Assembly: GCA_033220425.1 (NCBI GenBank)
Contig: CM065649.1
Location: 1,054,001 to 1,118,000 of the forward strand
DNA length: 64,000 nt
DNA from: Lepraria neglecta
Lineage: Eukaryota > Ascomycota > Lecanoromycetes > Lecanorales > Stereocaulaceae
Reading direction: 5' to 3'
Of this stretch, positions 12,235 to 23,860 are shown piece after piece. A program made the position numbers and the translations under genes. The notes beneath the pieces were generated by a model, which did not search any database, had not been told where the DNA came from, and worked only from the letters and a program-made list of their open reading frames with translations. Position 1 is the stretch's first letter. Each line of letters opens with the position of its first letter.

Positions 12235-13131
12235 ATGCCAGTCGTCCAGCGAGCTGTTATTTTCTCTCGTCGGCCAGCCTCCATTCTGCTAAGGCTCATT
12301 CAAGTCCTCAGGGCCAAACACTATGAGATTTTGATGATCGTTTGCTGTCCCGGAGCCAACTATAGATTGGCTCCAACAGCGATATCCTCCTTGGGCGGCC
12401 TGGTCGGCAGTATCATCGACGAAGCCCAGGATCCTCCCCCTGTTTTGTGCATTACCAAAATGAGTCAGGTTGAATCAATCTATCTTGCGCTAGATCCGGA
12501 CCGGGCACTTATCTGGGGCTTTTCGTACAAAATCACACAGAGACTCTTGAGCCATCGTTCCCGCTTCGTCAATTTTCACCCAGCTCCATTACCGTTGATG
12601 CGAGGTCCCATGCCTTTCCCGCGGATGGTGATGGACTCAACAATACCATTGACAGCTACATGGCACTACATGGCCGAAGGGGTGGATCAGGGACCAATCA
12701 TTTGGGAAGTTGAGATGACTCTTCCTGCAGGTGTGTCGAGAGGGACCATGACGACCGCTGACATCGAAAACGCTGCCACGGAAGCTTGTTTCTCGTCGAT
12801 AGAAAGTGTTTTGAAGCTGGTAGAAGACGGACATGCAGGTGTCGAACAGGGACCTGGTGGAGAAATGGATAGTTGGGCCGCTGGATACATGACCGACGAT
12901 GAGCGAACGATCAAAGATGAGATGAGCCTCGAGGAAGTACTGCGTCTCTCCAGGGCTGTTGGGGCAACAAAGCCATTCGTGAAATTCAGTGGAGGGCTCT
13001 ATCATGTCTTGCGCATGTCACGGCTGGAAGTAGAGGATGCAAAGCCAGAAGGAACTCAGGAGCGGATGGGTCTCGATATCATCCAGTACTTCAAAGACGG
13101 CGCAATTAGAATGACAATTCGGAAGATTTGA
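12235..13131 (+). CDS. Formyltransferase-fold protein (Formyl_trans_N), 298 residues
   Basis: An unspliced frame. The N-terminal 190 residues show the formyltransferase fold seen in methionyl-tRNA and glycinamide formyltransferases: FVNFHPAPLPLMRGPMPFPR (about residues 112-131) gives the Asn and His of the catalytic N-H-D triad, and GVDQGPIIWE (about 148-157) supplies the Asp region. The C-terminal part (about 220-298) resembles neither the tRNA-binding domain nor a second catalytic domain. It is therefore probably not the mitochondrial methionyl-tRNA formyltransferase but a stand-alone enzyme that moves a formyl group from a folate donor to an amine, possibly an amino sugar or metabolite. 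The substrate cannot be read from sequence. No partner genes adjoin it. Confidence 0.75.
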   Translation: MPVVQRAVIFSRRPASILLRLIQVLRAKHYEILMIVCCPGANYRLAPTAISSLGGLVGSIIDEAQDPPPVLCITKMSQVESIYLALDPDRALIWGFSYKITQRLLSHRSRFVNFHPAPLPLMRGPMPFPRMVMDSTIPLTATWHYMAEGVDQGPIIWEVEMTLPAGVSRGTMTTADIENAATEACFSSIESVLKLVEDGHAGVEQGPGGEMDSWAAGYMTDDERTIKDEMSLEEVLRLSRAVGATKPFVKFSGGLYHVLRMSRLEVEDAKPEGTQERMGLDIIQYFKDGAIRMTIRKI

Positions 13132-13752
13132 ATCAGTCGGGCGCGACTGGTGGATACCTGTCAGATGTGGCTTAGCTCGCGAAACAGTCAAAGACGGCGT
13201 AGAAGCGGCTATGTTTATTGTTGCTAGACCTGGCTTCCTTACACCAGATATGTTCAAGCAGTGGTGTTATCCACAATGGCCATGCTTACATTTGTTTCGT
13301 TTATAAAGGCACTGGCGACAGCGAAATTGTGTGTGATATTGAGCACCGCCAACATGCAATCACACCAAGAGATCGGCGTCAGAAGCCGAGGTAACCAGAG
13401 ACTTTGTGGTATCTCCGGGAAATCGAAAAGAACACCGTTCAAGATTGGATCATACATTCAGTCCCCGCAGGGTCTTAATGGAATTTTTTTGGTAAAAGAG
13501 TGTTTTAAGTTTGTTCTGCAAACTATACACAACCTATTACTACTGCCCACGTACCCAGCATCACATTATCCTATCAAAATTTCAAAAGTCGCAATCTGCT
13601 AGCCATCTCCCACCCATTGTTGCCACCTGTTACCACTGAAATCAAATCCTTCTACCCAAATTAATGAAAGACAGTGTGCAAGCCATCTTCCGCCAATTAT
13701 CTCACTCCCTTAATAAGCAAAAACCTATCACTGTATCAAATTGTATGCGATT
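13132..13752. other. Intergenic between convergent genes
   Basis: Lies between the 3 prime ends of the formyltransferase-like gene and the minus-strand hypothetical gene. No recognisable coding or repeat was seen. Confidence 0.5.
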
Positions 13753-14130
13753 TCAGGCATCCTCCAATAATGGGTCATATCTTTCGACCTCAATCCTGGG
13801 ATTTTCCTGCTTATTCCTGTCCCAATAGATCATTATAGCTGTGTGAGGAGCAATTCTTATTTTATGAGTCCGAGCAGCAGGCTCACCCCTTATCTCCTGG
13901 TTTCCCGCCGTCTCAAGGAAAGATCCAGGTAAGTCGTGAAAGCTGAAATCCGCCTGCACAAATGCCTTCGGCTTCGGGTCTTTCTGATTAGGTGGTGCGT
14001 ACTGCTGAAATTTGCTAGTGACCCAAATTTCCCCATCTCTGGGCTTGAGTAAGGATTGGAAAGCTGCTTTAGAATGGGTGGAACTAGCATCCGTCGTCAT
14101 TCCTAGATCGGAAGGGGTTTGGCCGCTCAT
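13753..14130 (-). CDS. Hypothetical protein, 125 residues
   Basis: A complete ATG-to-stop frame with a composition typical of a small soluble protein. The first 25 residues are Ser/Thr-rich (MSGQTPSDLGMTTDASSTHS). They are followed by a likely beta-rich region containing GEIWVTSKFQQYAPP, AFVQADFSFHDLPGSF and HKIRIAPHTAIMIYWD. There is no signal peptide, membrane segment or known motif. It stands alone between long non-coding stretches. It is one of the longest frames in a poor region and reads like a protein, but I cannot exclude a chance frame. Confidence 0.4.
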   Translation of the reverse strand: MSGQTPSDLGMTTDASSTHSKAAFQSLLKPRDGEIWVTSKFQQYAPPNQKDPKPKAFVQADFSFHDLPGSFLETAGNQEIRGEPAARTHKIRIAPHTAIMIYWDRNKQENPRIEVERYDPLLEDA

Positions 14131-16578
14131 TTTTGCTCGGAAGACATGATTTCAGTCGGGTGTAGATTTGCTCTGAACAGGAGCTTAGGACTGGGGTGCG
14201 TGAAGGGTGAAATCGATAGCTTAATGGCCGTGTCGATTGGCGTCAGTGAGGTGAGTAGAGGTGCTGTTTTGCTTCCAGTACTCAGGTCGCTCTGAAGGAC
14301 GAAGAATCATTTGGGCTTTGTTTGAGTGTGTACGTGAAGGTAGGGGATGTATTGCTATTGAAGTTCTGTTGTATTTACTGGAGACCTTCATCTTGGTAGC
14401 ATTGGCTGGCTTTTATGTCTTTCCAAGCAGTCGGGGGCGTTAACAGGCCACATAATTGACTGAACGTGGCAATAGCTCCACTGTGTGCTATTGGAAGCTT
14501 GGGGGCTTCTAATCTCAGCTGTCTCAGAAGAGGTCATCCTCGTTGATGCAGAAAGGGGCTCGTGTTAGAGACAGATAGAGACGTATGTGCTCGCTCATTC
14601 GACTCCTTCCCATTATCAAGATTAGGCACCTAGGGCGAGAGAAAACATTCGTTGGAAACGGTCTTGATTGGAAGAAGGATATCCGCGTTGTTCCTACGTG
14701 CATAAGGAAATGCAATTATCTCAAGAGAAGGCGGGGCTTATCCACTTACTCGTTCGTCTTCGTGCCATGGCTGAGGCCAGGCATCGAGGGGCGAGATAGA
14801 TCATTCCAATGGAAAGATTGTTCTTTGAAAGCTCCAGATCCAGTGCTTCCTATGTGCGTAGAGAGCATGCAATTATATTTGGAAGATGTGGGAGCCAGTA
14901 TAGGCTCCAACGATCGAAGTGTGGTTGGCCGTTTCTTGTAGGGTGTTGTTTCATATCCCATGGAGCTGGTCTCATTTCAAGCTCCTGAACCATAAGTCGA
15001 GATCTTAGCCCTATCTACTTCGGAAAAGATCTATTTTTGGTAGATTGGAACGATACATGAGCAAGTGATGAGCCATTATCCTTGTTCATGTCCCTGCGGC
15101 ACGATCGGCAGCCTTATGTTTGCTACTCATGTATGCGCTGAAACATTGGACTTGTATTCAGCACATACAAAAGAGTCTGTGCTCGGTCATTGGCTGTTAC
15201 CATCGTCGCGAGTCTGCCGTTGCGTCGGTAGAGGCAAAATTGTCAGGATGCTGCGTGATCAACAGTTTGAGATTTCTCGCCCCCAGGAGAAATGGCCCGT
15301 CCTGGGTAGATTCAGCGGCAACTTCGATTGCCTATTCCTGGTTCTTGCAAGGCTACAGTCAGGCACACAGAGGTGAGGAACCGTCTTCGGACAAAAGAAT
15401 AATCATCGACGACTTAATGTTTCGTGTTTGTTCGTATATGAGGAATACAGCCTGCTCAATGATCAAGTTGCACGGATCCTTGGCCCAAATGGAGGTCCGT
15501 ATGCCCGCGATTGATTCGGCCCAGGATCGAACCATGGTCTGACGGCTTGGTCTTTTCAGCTTCCGCGGATTCTTATGCTGCATGAGAGAGTATTCGTGGA
15601 AGTATGATGGGCATTTCTGGCCTCGATGGAAAATTTTCCACTTATTCTGAAACACGTCGCCACCAAGTCTCCGCAACACGAGGTCATGTACCATTTTCAG
15701 TGCTGCGGGGAGTCATGTGATGCCTCTCTTGTCACGAACCCGAGCAGCGCTCCGCTGACTTTGAATTGCCAAGTGTCTGCTTTCAGCCATTAGAGTTTGC
15801 TGTCATTAGCCATATGTCTTCTACTGCCGGAGATGGAGTGGCGCAAGCCTGATTGTGTGGCGGTGCGATGGAGATGGCCGAGAAAAAATCCCGTTTCCCT
15901 TGGCCCAAACAACAACTCATGTTCAGGCAGATCTTCAACGACACCTGTGATTGAATTGGCCATGCGGTAGGCAAGAACCATTTCTTGTGCATATCAATTG
16001 TATGGAGATGATATTTTCGGTGTAGATCCATATTAAACGAATTGACTGAGTGCAGTCCCTCTAGCAATCCCCTTCAGCAGCTACCTAGGAATCACCAAAC
16101 CGAATGGCCAAAAATTCGGAATCCGAGTTGATATCACACGCCTCGAAGGGTTGTCGGGCGATATATTCCGCCAGCTCTAAAGGATATTGAGCTAAGGCTT
16201 CGTCCATTGTGCGCTCGCCGAGAGCCTAGGATATACTATCACCAGCTCTAGCCGTAGCTTTTATACAACTGTGACTGGAATTTTGAGCCTGGAATCTAGC
16301 AAGAAGTCTTATCAAGGAGAGTTTGGAATCGCAATCTTTATTGACAAAAGACGCTGAATATGTGTAAATACACAACAGGATGAGTTGGAAGGTGTATTGT
16401 TGGGAGGACTGACCCGAGTCAGCACGATATCAAGCATAGTGAGTATTCGAATGGATCTAAGAGCCTATCTACCTCACCCCCAAAGATGCACGCCTATCCG
16501 CTCTTTCATCAGACACTGCCATGGAGATAGCTATCGCACAACGGATTGATAGTAGCAACCTCCGTTGTATCTAGTCTA
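14131..16578. other. Gene-poor stretch of 2.4 kb
   Basis: Two overlapping antisense frames near 15,120-15,694 (140 and 111 codons) are the longest, and neither shows a recognisable motif. I see no supported gene. Confidence 0.5.
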
Positions 16579-17256
16579 TTACAAGGTTAGTTGACTTGCT
16601 TTGAACATGAATATAGCTCCAACAACTTCCACTTCTACCTGCTTGAAATGCTCGCTCAATCTTCCTGTCAAAGCGACCTTGCTGTCCTCCATGTTGTGGA
16701 AGAAATCATCCTTGTTGCCAAACTTCAACATCGTCTTGCCAAAAAAATTGTGATTTATATCCTTTCCGATAATGTTGGCCCCGTACACGCAGCCATTTTC
16801 GGTCAGGTTACGCTTTAGGTGCTCGAAGATGCTGCACTTATCTTCGGGTGACCCAGGTAGGCAGTGGAGGAAGTAGAACATGCTCATCGAATCGAATTTG
16901 CCCAGCTCACTCGGTAGTGGCTCGAAGATGTCATGCAACACGCAAGGCGTATCATTTCGGCCAAAGCGTCTTTTTGCAGCTTCGAGGGAGTTGGCATTCA
17001 GATCGAGTAAGGTGACTTGGGTATCTGCAGGGAGCTTGGCGTGGTGAAGGTAGTAGCCTGTGCCGACTCCGATATCGAGATGCTTGTGGCCAACATTGTT
17101 GCGGAAGAAGGGCAGGAGAACTGATTTCGTACGACAGCGCCAGGCGAACGTGCTGACGATGCCGAGCACCCACCAGTCGTGTAATGCGAGGAGCCATTGG
17201 GAGTAAACTTGTGCGCCTTGGGCACCAGCTGCTTTCTCAGACATTGCCGGTCCCAT
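16579..17256 (-). CDS. Class I SAM-dependent methyltransferase, 225 residues
   Basis: Motif I HLDIGVGTGYYL (about residues 57-68) with the following acidic VTLLDLNANSLEAA (about 81-94) forms the SAM-binding site. CVLHDIFEPLP and FDSMSMFYFLHCLPG correspond to motifs II-III, as in Methyltransf_12-type enzymes of fungal secondary metabolism. I chose the ATG at 17256 (MGPAMSEKAAG) because the 51 residues encoded upstream look like leader sequence and carry no domain. No membrane segment was seen. The acceptor is unknown. It is on the same strand as the PDR transporter upstream, about 1 kb away, so a shared role in making or exporting a small molecule is possible, but no backbone synthase is present. 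Confidence 0.8.
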   Translation of the reverse strand: MGPAMSEKAAGAQGAQVYSQWLLALHDWWVLGIVSTFAWRCRTKSVLLPFFRNNVGHKHLDIGVGTGYYLHHAKLPADTQVTLLDLNANSLEAAKRRFGRNDTPCVLHDIFEPLPSELGKFDSMSMFYFLHCLPGSPEDKCSIFEHLKRNLTENGCVYGANIIGKDINHNFFGKTMLKFGNKDDFFHNMEDSKVALTGRLSEHFKQVEVEVVGAIFMFKASQLTL

Positions 17257-18283
17257 GGTTGGAATCGAATTCTGAATTTGTAGGTGATATCTGGGAGGAG
17301 GGATGGATTGGCTAAGAGGAATGTGTATGCAGAGCCTTTCCCTGTTCGGAGCGAGATCCGCCTGGAGAAATTCTTTCAAAATCTGTCGTCTATCGACACG
17401 GGTCGCCACAGCACTTTCAGACTCTTAAGCCCAATTGATAGACACCTGGCTGATGACAATGTGTTACTAGAGGCCTGAATGCTAGGTGGATGCATATGAC
17501 GTCCTGGGCCAGTGGTTTTGGATCACATTTGTCACCGAGTCCACGAAAGTTGCTCGCTTCTTCATGCACCAGCTGAGGTCTCCACCATAAATCTCTCGTC
17601 TGTATTCGCCTATTACAAAGACATGGTCGAATCAAGAGACGTCTAAAGCGAAGGTGGGAGGGAGGCTCGAGATAAGCCCTGCATATGAGACAGGATGTCT
17701 GGGTGGCTTTCCTAGTACATTTCGCACGATTGGATTGAGGCTGGTTCGTCATGGAAATCATGAGAAATTGATCGGTTTCGCGGATTTCGATGCAAAATCT
17801 CCACTGCCGATCTTTCGGCAAATTTCGCACATCATTACGGCGATCCCACTATTGCGGCCCGGAAAATAAGACGGCACACTATAGATAAGCCTTCGTGAGA
17901 GGGTAGATGAAGAATCTTCGCTTGAAGGCTAGAGATGCTTCCTTGGGACGTTGATAACTCGATACCTGGAGTGGTAGGATGACTGTAATTTAAGTACATT
18001 GTCAAATAGGGCTAGCAAAATTTCTATATCGTATTTCGTCATATTGAATATCCGAACACTGTCCTTGCTCGTTAGTTGGGTATGTATAGAGAGTATTGAA
18101 GCGCATAGGCAGAGTCTGTTCTGATATGCATAACTCGTAGATTTGCAAGCATTGAGGTTTGTATTTTACAAATGGAGGCATACGGCTGTAAGCCGAAGCA
18201 TGTAACTTATCTATATGCGAATCGAAGCGCAAGTCAAGCAACGCATTCTATGGTATAATCAAGTGATGAAAAGTGTGGTGATT
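17257..18283. other. Intergenic between methyltransferase and ABC transporter
   Basis: Holds the presumed promoter of the methyltransferase gene and the 3 prime end of the transporter. A 137-codon minus frame at 17,417-17,830 is Cys/Arg-rich without motif and is not called. Confidence 0.5.
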
Positions 18284-21200
18284 CTAATTCCCTTCAGCTT
18301 TCTTGGTCGCCTTAGTCCTCAACTTCATGAAGAAGTATACCATCACATATGAGCTGATAGCAAAGATGACAACGATGGCAGCATCTCTCCATCCGTCAAG
18401 ATACTTAGGAAGATTAAGCGTAGCAAGGTAGTCGCTCCCCCGACTGTACTGACATACTCGGCACCCAGAAGTGGCATCGGGATTGACCAGGTTGGCGCCG
18501 GCGCCGTAGCTTGATAAGTAGGGAGCCAGATAGTCGCGGCACGACTGATTGTTTGGAGTATTGAAGAGGGCAAACTCATGGTCTGCGCATGTCACCTCGA
18601 CATCAAAGACAGTAAATGTGAGTATGCTTCCCATAAGGTAGTTGAATGGGTTAATGTAGTAGATCCAATAGCGCCAGAATTCCTGAATGCCTTGATAAGG
18701 TACAAGTACACCGCAGAATGAGACCAAGATGGTGATAATGACTGGATTGACCAATGATGCGAAGACGGCGTTCGGTGCATATGCGGCGACAAATTGGCCG
18801 ATGCCGGTGTATATGAACTCGTAGAAGAGCATGACGAAGAAGGTCGCTCCGGCTTTGGAAGGAGTGCTGGGAAACCCAACGGTGAAGTACCAGCATGCGA
18901 AGTAGAAGACAGCACAGATGCACAGGTACGGTATTTCGGAGACTATCAGCCCAGTGACGAAAGCTTTCCATGAGTACATCTTGGACTTCTTCTCGCGCAC
19001 TTCGTAGATGTCTCGTCGATCGATGAAGAGTGGTTGAAGCTGATTGATGACACCAGGAGCCACGAAGATGAAGTTGAAGATTGTGAAGAGCCGAAGTTGA
19101 AGACCAGCCACTGTGTTGCCAATCATCCAGAAGGTGAAGCCATTAAAGAGAGCGGCACCAATGTGAAGGGCAATTTTGTTGTTCACATATTCGGTGTTTC
19201 GGTAAAGCGAGGTACTCATTCGTGAGGTGACCAGAATTGTTTGCTGCCACAAAGACATAGCAAATTCGTTTCCATCGTCTTTGGTTCCAGGCTCCTTCGC
19301 AGCTGCTTCTGTAACGATGCGATCAAGCTCTAATTCGACATTCTTGCACTCTGGTGACTCCAACCATATTTGACTCCAGTCTCGTCCTTGGGATGCGGAT
19401 CCCGAGACAACATCGATCATATGCTCCGCCGGGTTGGTGTCAGGTGGGCAAATCGCATCATGTCGAGCAAAGTAGCTTGACAAGGTCTGTGCGTCATCGC
19501 CGATGTCGCCAAAGTAGACAGTCTTGCCACCTCTAGCCAGCAACAAGAGGGTGTCGAACTCTTTGAACAACTGGGCCGAAGGTTGATGAATGGTGACTAA
19601 GATAGCTTGACCGGCACCCGCCAACTTTTTCAAGAACCTTAGTGTGTTGAATGCGGCTTGCCCATCGAGTCCAGATGTAGGCTCATCAAGAAAGATAAGG
19701 ATACTTGGCTTAGAAACCAGCTCAACTCCAATAGTCAACCGCTTCCTCTGCTCAACTGACAATCCAGCCCCAGGCCTACCAATGAGCGTATGCTCAATGT
19801 CCTGCATTTCAAGCAGGTCGATGATAGTATCCACGTATTTGATTTTCTCTTCTCTGGAGACGCTCCGCGATTGGCGCAGTAGGGCAGAGAATTCAAGGGC
19901 CTCTCGAACAGTGGCAAGTGGTTCGTGCACATCAAGCTGCTCACAATAGCCAGCAGATCTCTGGAATGACACCGACAAATCTCTGCCGTCTACTAGCACC
20001 GAACCTTGAATTCTACCATCCGTCTTTCTCTGAGCCAGAACGTCCAACAGGGTAGTCTTGCCAGCTCCAGAAGAGCCCATGAGTGCTCCTAGCATGCCGG
20101 GCTTCACCCAACCTTGTACGTTGTCCAAGAGGACTCTGTCACCAGACTGGGTCTTTACCGTGTAAGTCAGATTTTGCCAGGTGAACACCGAGGTATTTTT
20201 GATTAGCTGTACCTCGATGTTATCGGTGGATGAGTTTGGGCTAGGCGTTTGGAAGCCGGATTTTTCTGGACTTTGCTTCTCTTGATCATCGTCGTGGGCT
20301 CGAGGGACTCGTCTTGTGTATTCACGTGGAATTAAGAGAGAGCTGCCTTTGCCCGCCTGAGGCTTCCAATTGCGGGTGAACACAATTGTAAGGACGGAGA
20401 ATAGGGCCCACAAAGCCCAGATCACCCCAAAGTTCCGCCATATGTGTGACGCACTGTACGAGAGCGCAGCCAGATATTGCTCACCAGTGACCAGCGTTGA
20501 TCCCTGCACCGCACCTTGAACACCAGCACATGATTGGAAGGCGGAATCTGTGTAAGATGGTCCGCTAGGTATAAGATTGTTGCCGATGCATTGAATGGTA
20601 TCGTCGCGAAACTCGTTGGCAAGGATACTCTGAAAGCCCCATGCCAAGGGATTGATCCAATAGATCCAGCTGAACCATGGATGCATTTCAGTCTTTGGGA
20701 TAAAGTACCCAATATAGATGATTATTGCAGATACCAAGAATCCAGATATTTTCGACGCGGCATCAAACGTCGTGGAAGCTGCACCGATCAAACGGAACAT
20801 GGCTGTTACACACATTGATACTGCAAAGATCACGATCCAGAAGGTGAAGAAGGCTGCAGCACTAGCTTTGAGGCCAACTATGAAGTATATCACAACGGAA
20901 AATTGCGTGACCTGAAATAGCAGGATGGGTATGTCGAGCACAAGTTGCGCAATGCAGAAGGCCGCCGGATCATAGAAGGCGAAAGATTTATGTTTCGCGA
21001 GAATAGGTCTTCCCGTGAAAGAGTCGGTGACCTCTGACAAAGCCATTAGACTCTGGTAGAGCAAGGCAAAGAAAAGAGCCCCAGATTTGTAGAAAAGTCC
21101 CTCTGTGTCATTCGACGCTTTGTAGAACAAGGAGCCTACGACAAGGGCTTGAATCAGAGTTGCGCCTTGCTTGATGAGGAACGTAGCTTGGTCACCCCAG

Positions 21201-22537
21201 ATGATCTGAGACTGGCGGACAATACAAGCCTTGACTTGCGCTCTGAATCCAACAGTGAGCGGAGACGACCTCGGAAGGAAGTTGTTCTTGTCGGAGGTGA
21301 TCGCTAACTTGAACTCTTCTGTGTTCTTTCTGGCTTCCACTGAATCAGGGTAGCCGTATTCTTGCTCCACGGCGGCTCTGACGTGGCTGTTCTCGTAAAA
21401 GTCCCGGATTTCATTTGCCGTGTGAGGAAATCTATCGTCATAGCCCTCTCGAATCCTTCGTTCCAAGGGTACCGTCACTCCAGTCAGGTAGTCCGCAACA
21501 TTTGCAGACGGGTCGCAGAAGAATCCGAGCTCCTCCATGAACGGACGTGCTTCGTCCATGGGTCCATAATAGATTTGCTTTCCCTCGTCGAGGACTAGTA
21601 CTTTGTCAAAAAGCTGGTAGATCGCGTTACTAGCTTGATAAAACGTGGCGATTGTTGAAAGCCCAACTATGTCCGTCATTGCTCGAATTGCTTTGGTGTA
21701 TTGCAAGGCCGTGCTGGCATCGAGACCTCGTGTGCTGTTGTCCCAGCAGAACACGCTTGCTCTGCTGGCGATGGTCTCGGCAATGGATATGCGCTTCCTT
21801 TCACCCCCGGAAACGCCCCGCACATACTCGTTGCCGACTTTTGTATGCTCCGTGTGTTCTATGCCGAGTGCTTTGAGAAGAAAGTTCCGATAGTCCTTTT
21901 GAAACTCTCCGGGTGTCTTTATGTTGGTGGGTAGTTGATTCGGCACTTTCAGTTTCGTCGCAAAATCCATAGTATGTCCGACTTCCAGAGTAGGAAAGAA
22001 GAGCTCCTCCTCGGTATTAATGACGATCTGGCCCCGATACCGCTCGGCGTCCTTTCCAGAGAGTGATCCAAAAGAGACCTCCCCATTCACCTCAGCGAAA
22101 CCTGATCGTCGGTTGGACAGCATTTTCAGGAGTGTAGTGCAACCTGCACCCGGCCTTCCCACCACCAAGAGCATCTCTCCAGGCTTCACGCATCCGTGAC
22201 TGTCCTCCAAAATAGTTTTCAGAGGTTGTTTATGACGGCTCTCCTTGAGCATCTGAGGCACGTTGAATTGGGAGAGAACATTCTCATTGAGCGAAGCATC
22301 AGCAGAAATGCCCTTGACTGTAAGATTTGTCCAGGTCACGCCAAGCTTGCGACCCTGAAGGTGATCCGCCTCATTCTGCTGTTGGTAGGCCTTGACATCT
22401 GGCATCAGATCCCAATCATCAGCTTTGCTTGTGTATGCCGTCGATGCGAAACTGTCTTCACTATCATTTTGGGCTCGTGATGGAAGAACAAGATGATTGC
22501 CTCCATCTACTAGATGAGGTGGAATGTAGCTCGCCAT
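18284..22537 (-). CDS. PDR-type full ABC transporter (ABCG), 1,417 residues
   Basis: An unspliced frame with the reverse ABCG layout NBD1-TMD1-NBD2-TMD2. NBD1 has the degenerate Walker [10 protein letters not shown] (about residue 127), signature [13 protein letters not shown] and Walker B variant [17 protein letters not shown]2 has canonical Walker [15 protein letters not shown] (about 820), the deviant signature [15 protein letters not shown] and Walker [14 protein letters not shown]. This asymmetric pair is the mark of fungal PDR/CDR pumps. Two blocks of about six membrane helices follow the NBDs, and NPAEHMIDV in the NBD2-TMD2 linker is typical. Length matches the family (1,400-1,550). 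It should sit in the plasma membrane and export hydrophobic toxicants or metabolites. The closest subgroup cannot be assigned by eye. Confidence 0.96.
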   Translation of the reverse strand: MASYIPPHLVDGGNHLVLPSRAQNDSEDSFASTAYTSKADDWDLMPDVKAYQQQNEADHLQGRKLGVTWTNLTVKGISADASLNENVLSQFNVPQMLKESRHKQPLKTILEDSHGCVKPGEMLLVVGRPGAGCTTLLKMLSNRRSGFAEVNGEVSFGSLSGKDAERYRGQIVINTEEELFFPTLEVGHTMDFATKLKVPNQLPTNIKTPGEFQKDYRNFLLKALGIEHTEHTKVGNEYVRGVSGGERKRISIAETIASRASVFCWDNSTRGLDASTALQYTKAIRAMTDIVGLSTIATFYQASNAIYQLFDKVLVLDEGKQIYYGPMDEARPFMEELGFFCDPSANVADYLTGVTVPLERRIREGYDDRFPHTANEIRDFYENSHVRAAVEQEYGYPDSVEARKNTEEFKLAITSDKNNFLPRSSPLTVGFRAQVKACIVRQSQIIWGDQATFLIKQGATLIQALVVGSLFYKASNDTEGLFYKSGALFFALLYQSLMALSEVTDSFTGRPILAKHKSFAFYDPAAFCIAQLVLDIPILLFQVTQFSVVIYFIVGLKASAAAFFTFWIVIFAVSMCVTAMFRLIGAASTTFDAASKISGFLVSAIIIYIGYFIPKTEMHPWFSWIYWINPLAWGFQSILANEFRDDTIQCIGNNLIPSGPSYTDSAFQSCAGVQGAVQGSTLVTGEQYLAALSYSASHIWRNFGVIWALWALFSVLTIVFTRNWKPQAGKGSSLLIPREYTRRVPRAHDDDQEKQSPEKSGFQTPSPNSSTDNIEVQLIKNTSVFTWQNLTYTVKTQSGDRVLLDNVQGWVKPGMLGALMGSSGAGKTTLLDVLAQRKTDGRIQGSVLVDGRDLSVSFQRSAGYCEQLDVHEPLATVREALEFSALLRQSRSVSREEKIKYVDTIIDLLEMQDIEHTLIGRPGAGLSVEQRKRLTIGVELVSKPSILIFLDEPTSGLDGQAAFNTLRFLKKLAGAGQAILVTIHQPSAQLFKEFDTLLLLARGGKTVYFGDIGDDAQTLSSYFARHDAICPPDTNPAEHMIDVVSGSASQGRDWSQIWLESPECKNVELELDRIVTEAAAKEPGTKDDGNEFAMSLWQQTILVTSRMSTSLYRNTEYVNNKIALHIGAALFNGFTFWMIGNTVAGLQLRLFTIFNFIFVAPGVINQLQPLFIDRRDIYEVREKKSKMYSWKAFVTGLIVSEIPYLCICAVFYFACWYFTVGFPSTPSKAGATFFVMLFYEFIYTGIGQFVAAYAPNAVFASLVNPVIITILVSFCGVLVPYQGIQEFWRYWIYYINPFNYLMGSILTFTVFDVEVTCADHEFALFNTPNNQSCRDYLAPYLSSYGAGANLVNPDATSGCRVCQYSRGSDYLATLNLPKYLDGWRDAAIVVIFAISSYVMVYFFMKLRTKATKKAEGN

Positions 22538-23399
22538 GGCTTGTCAACCTACGCTCCGAGGCGTCCCAGGTGATGGGTTGTGTTGAATTCAGTGTTATTC
22601 GCAAAGCATATTGCAGAGTTCTGAATGTTCTAGCGGTGATACGGTTAACGCACGCTCAATGACAGGTCACTGCGTGAAAGTATTGAATCCAAGCGGTAAC
22701 CTAGTTGGTCGACACGCGAAAAGAGCCCCAACGATGATATTAGATCTAGTGATAGCGGCGCGGGGGATTGGTAGTTTAGGGAACATACAAAACGATCGAG
22801 ATGAAAAATGAGTATCAGAAGAATGGTTTGGTCTGAATTGTAATTCTGGACTAGGCAGGAGTCCGAGGGAGCGAGATTGCGACATTTCCGCTTCGGACTT
22901 CGGACATTTTCAAAACTTCCTTGTCCGTCAAGCGAGTCAGGATCGGTTGAATCCACCTCACTGTACCCAGTTTTATTTTTAGCGCAGTATGCACAAGATG
23001 AAGGGATCTTGGCTTTGATCGGCGCTAAGGCGGGATGTGTTTGGATCTGGTTACCAAACGGCTCGCAGGAACTAGAGACGCGCGTTCTTCGCTTGATGGG
23101 CTGACAGGGACTCTCGTACTTCGGTGCTTTCCAGAAGTCCGATGCGCATGGACACAACGTGGCATGCAGGGGCCGATCCTTCAGATGGAGGGGACGGCAT
23201 TCTAGCGAGTGGGCATCTTGGCGAGTCTTACCGAGATGCGATGTCAGACGTTGATGTCAGCCAACAGCTGAAACTTCTAGCATCCTCTCGTTTCGACCGA
23301 GGATGTCTAAGGTCGATCCTCAGCGCTATCTCGGTCCCTGCTCGACCTCCGCAGTCCGGGTCCTCCACATGGCAATCTCGGTCAATCGTGCGATTTTAA
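22538..23399. other. Upstream region of the PDR transporter
   Basis: Expected promoter and leader of the minus-strand transporter. No coding frame with recognisable motif; I could not identify a specific regulatory site. Confidence 0.45.
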
Positions 23400-23860
23400 A
23401 GTAGAGATTTTAAAGTGGATTAGCGGATTAAAGAGATCTACCCGCCTACCCGGGAAGCGGACCCGTACGGGACAGGGATATGTCGTCGAGTGGCTAGACC
23501 AGTCTAGTAACTTGAAGACCTCTTGCATACTATACTCTCATCCTAGTAAGAACACTCCTATATACGATGCCGGTACATACGGTTCGTAACAATTTAGGCC
23601 TTTAATAGATCTCTAATAATTAGTAAAGTTATAGCGGACTACAACTAGAGTTATAGATATCGCTTTCTTTTATAAAGAAAAGGATATTATTTAGAAGATT
23701 AGAAGTTTTATAATTAAGGTTGATAATTAACGTAGGGAATAACGAAGAGGGCTGGTAAAGCTAGTTAAAGGTACGCGGCTGAATCTAAATAGTAATCGGC
23801 GAAGCCTAGAGATTAGTGAACTGGTAGCAAGGCTTATGGAAAGTTGAGGAAACATTTTGT
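23400..23860. repeat. TA-rich tract, probable RIP-decayed repeat
   Basis: From about 23,560 the sequence becomes markedly rich in TpA (runs such as CTAATAATTAGTAAAG and TATAAAGAAAAGG) and poor in CpA and TpG compared with its flanks. This is the skew expected from repeat-induced point mutation. No open frame survives and no terminal repeat could be matched within the window, so the parent element cannot be named. Confidence 0.5.

Noticed and set aside
15120-15694. Overlapping frames of 140 (plus) and 111 (minus) codons
   Set aside because: Neither shows a motif, signal or heptad pattern, and they overlap on opposite strands; I could not choose one as real.
17417-17830. Minus-strand frame of 137 codons rich in Cys and Arg
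   Set aside because: No ordered metal-binding spacing or family pattern; it lies in the leader of the methyltransferase gene.
12235-22537. A secondary-metabolite cluster made of formyltransferase, methyltransferase and PDR pump
   Set aside because: No polyketide synthase, peptide synthetase, terpene cyclase or pathway regulator is present, and spacing is wide. Co-location alone is not enough.
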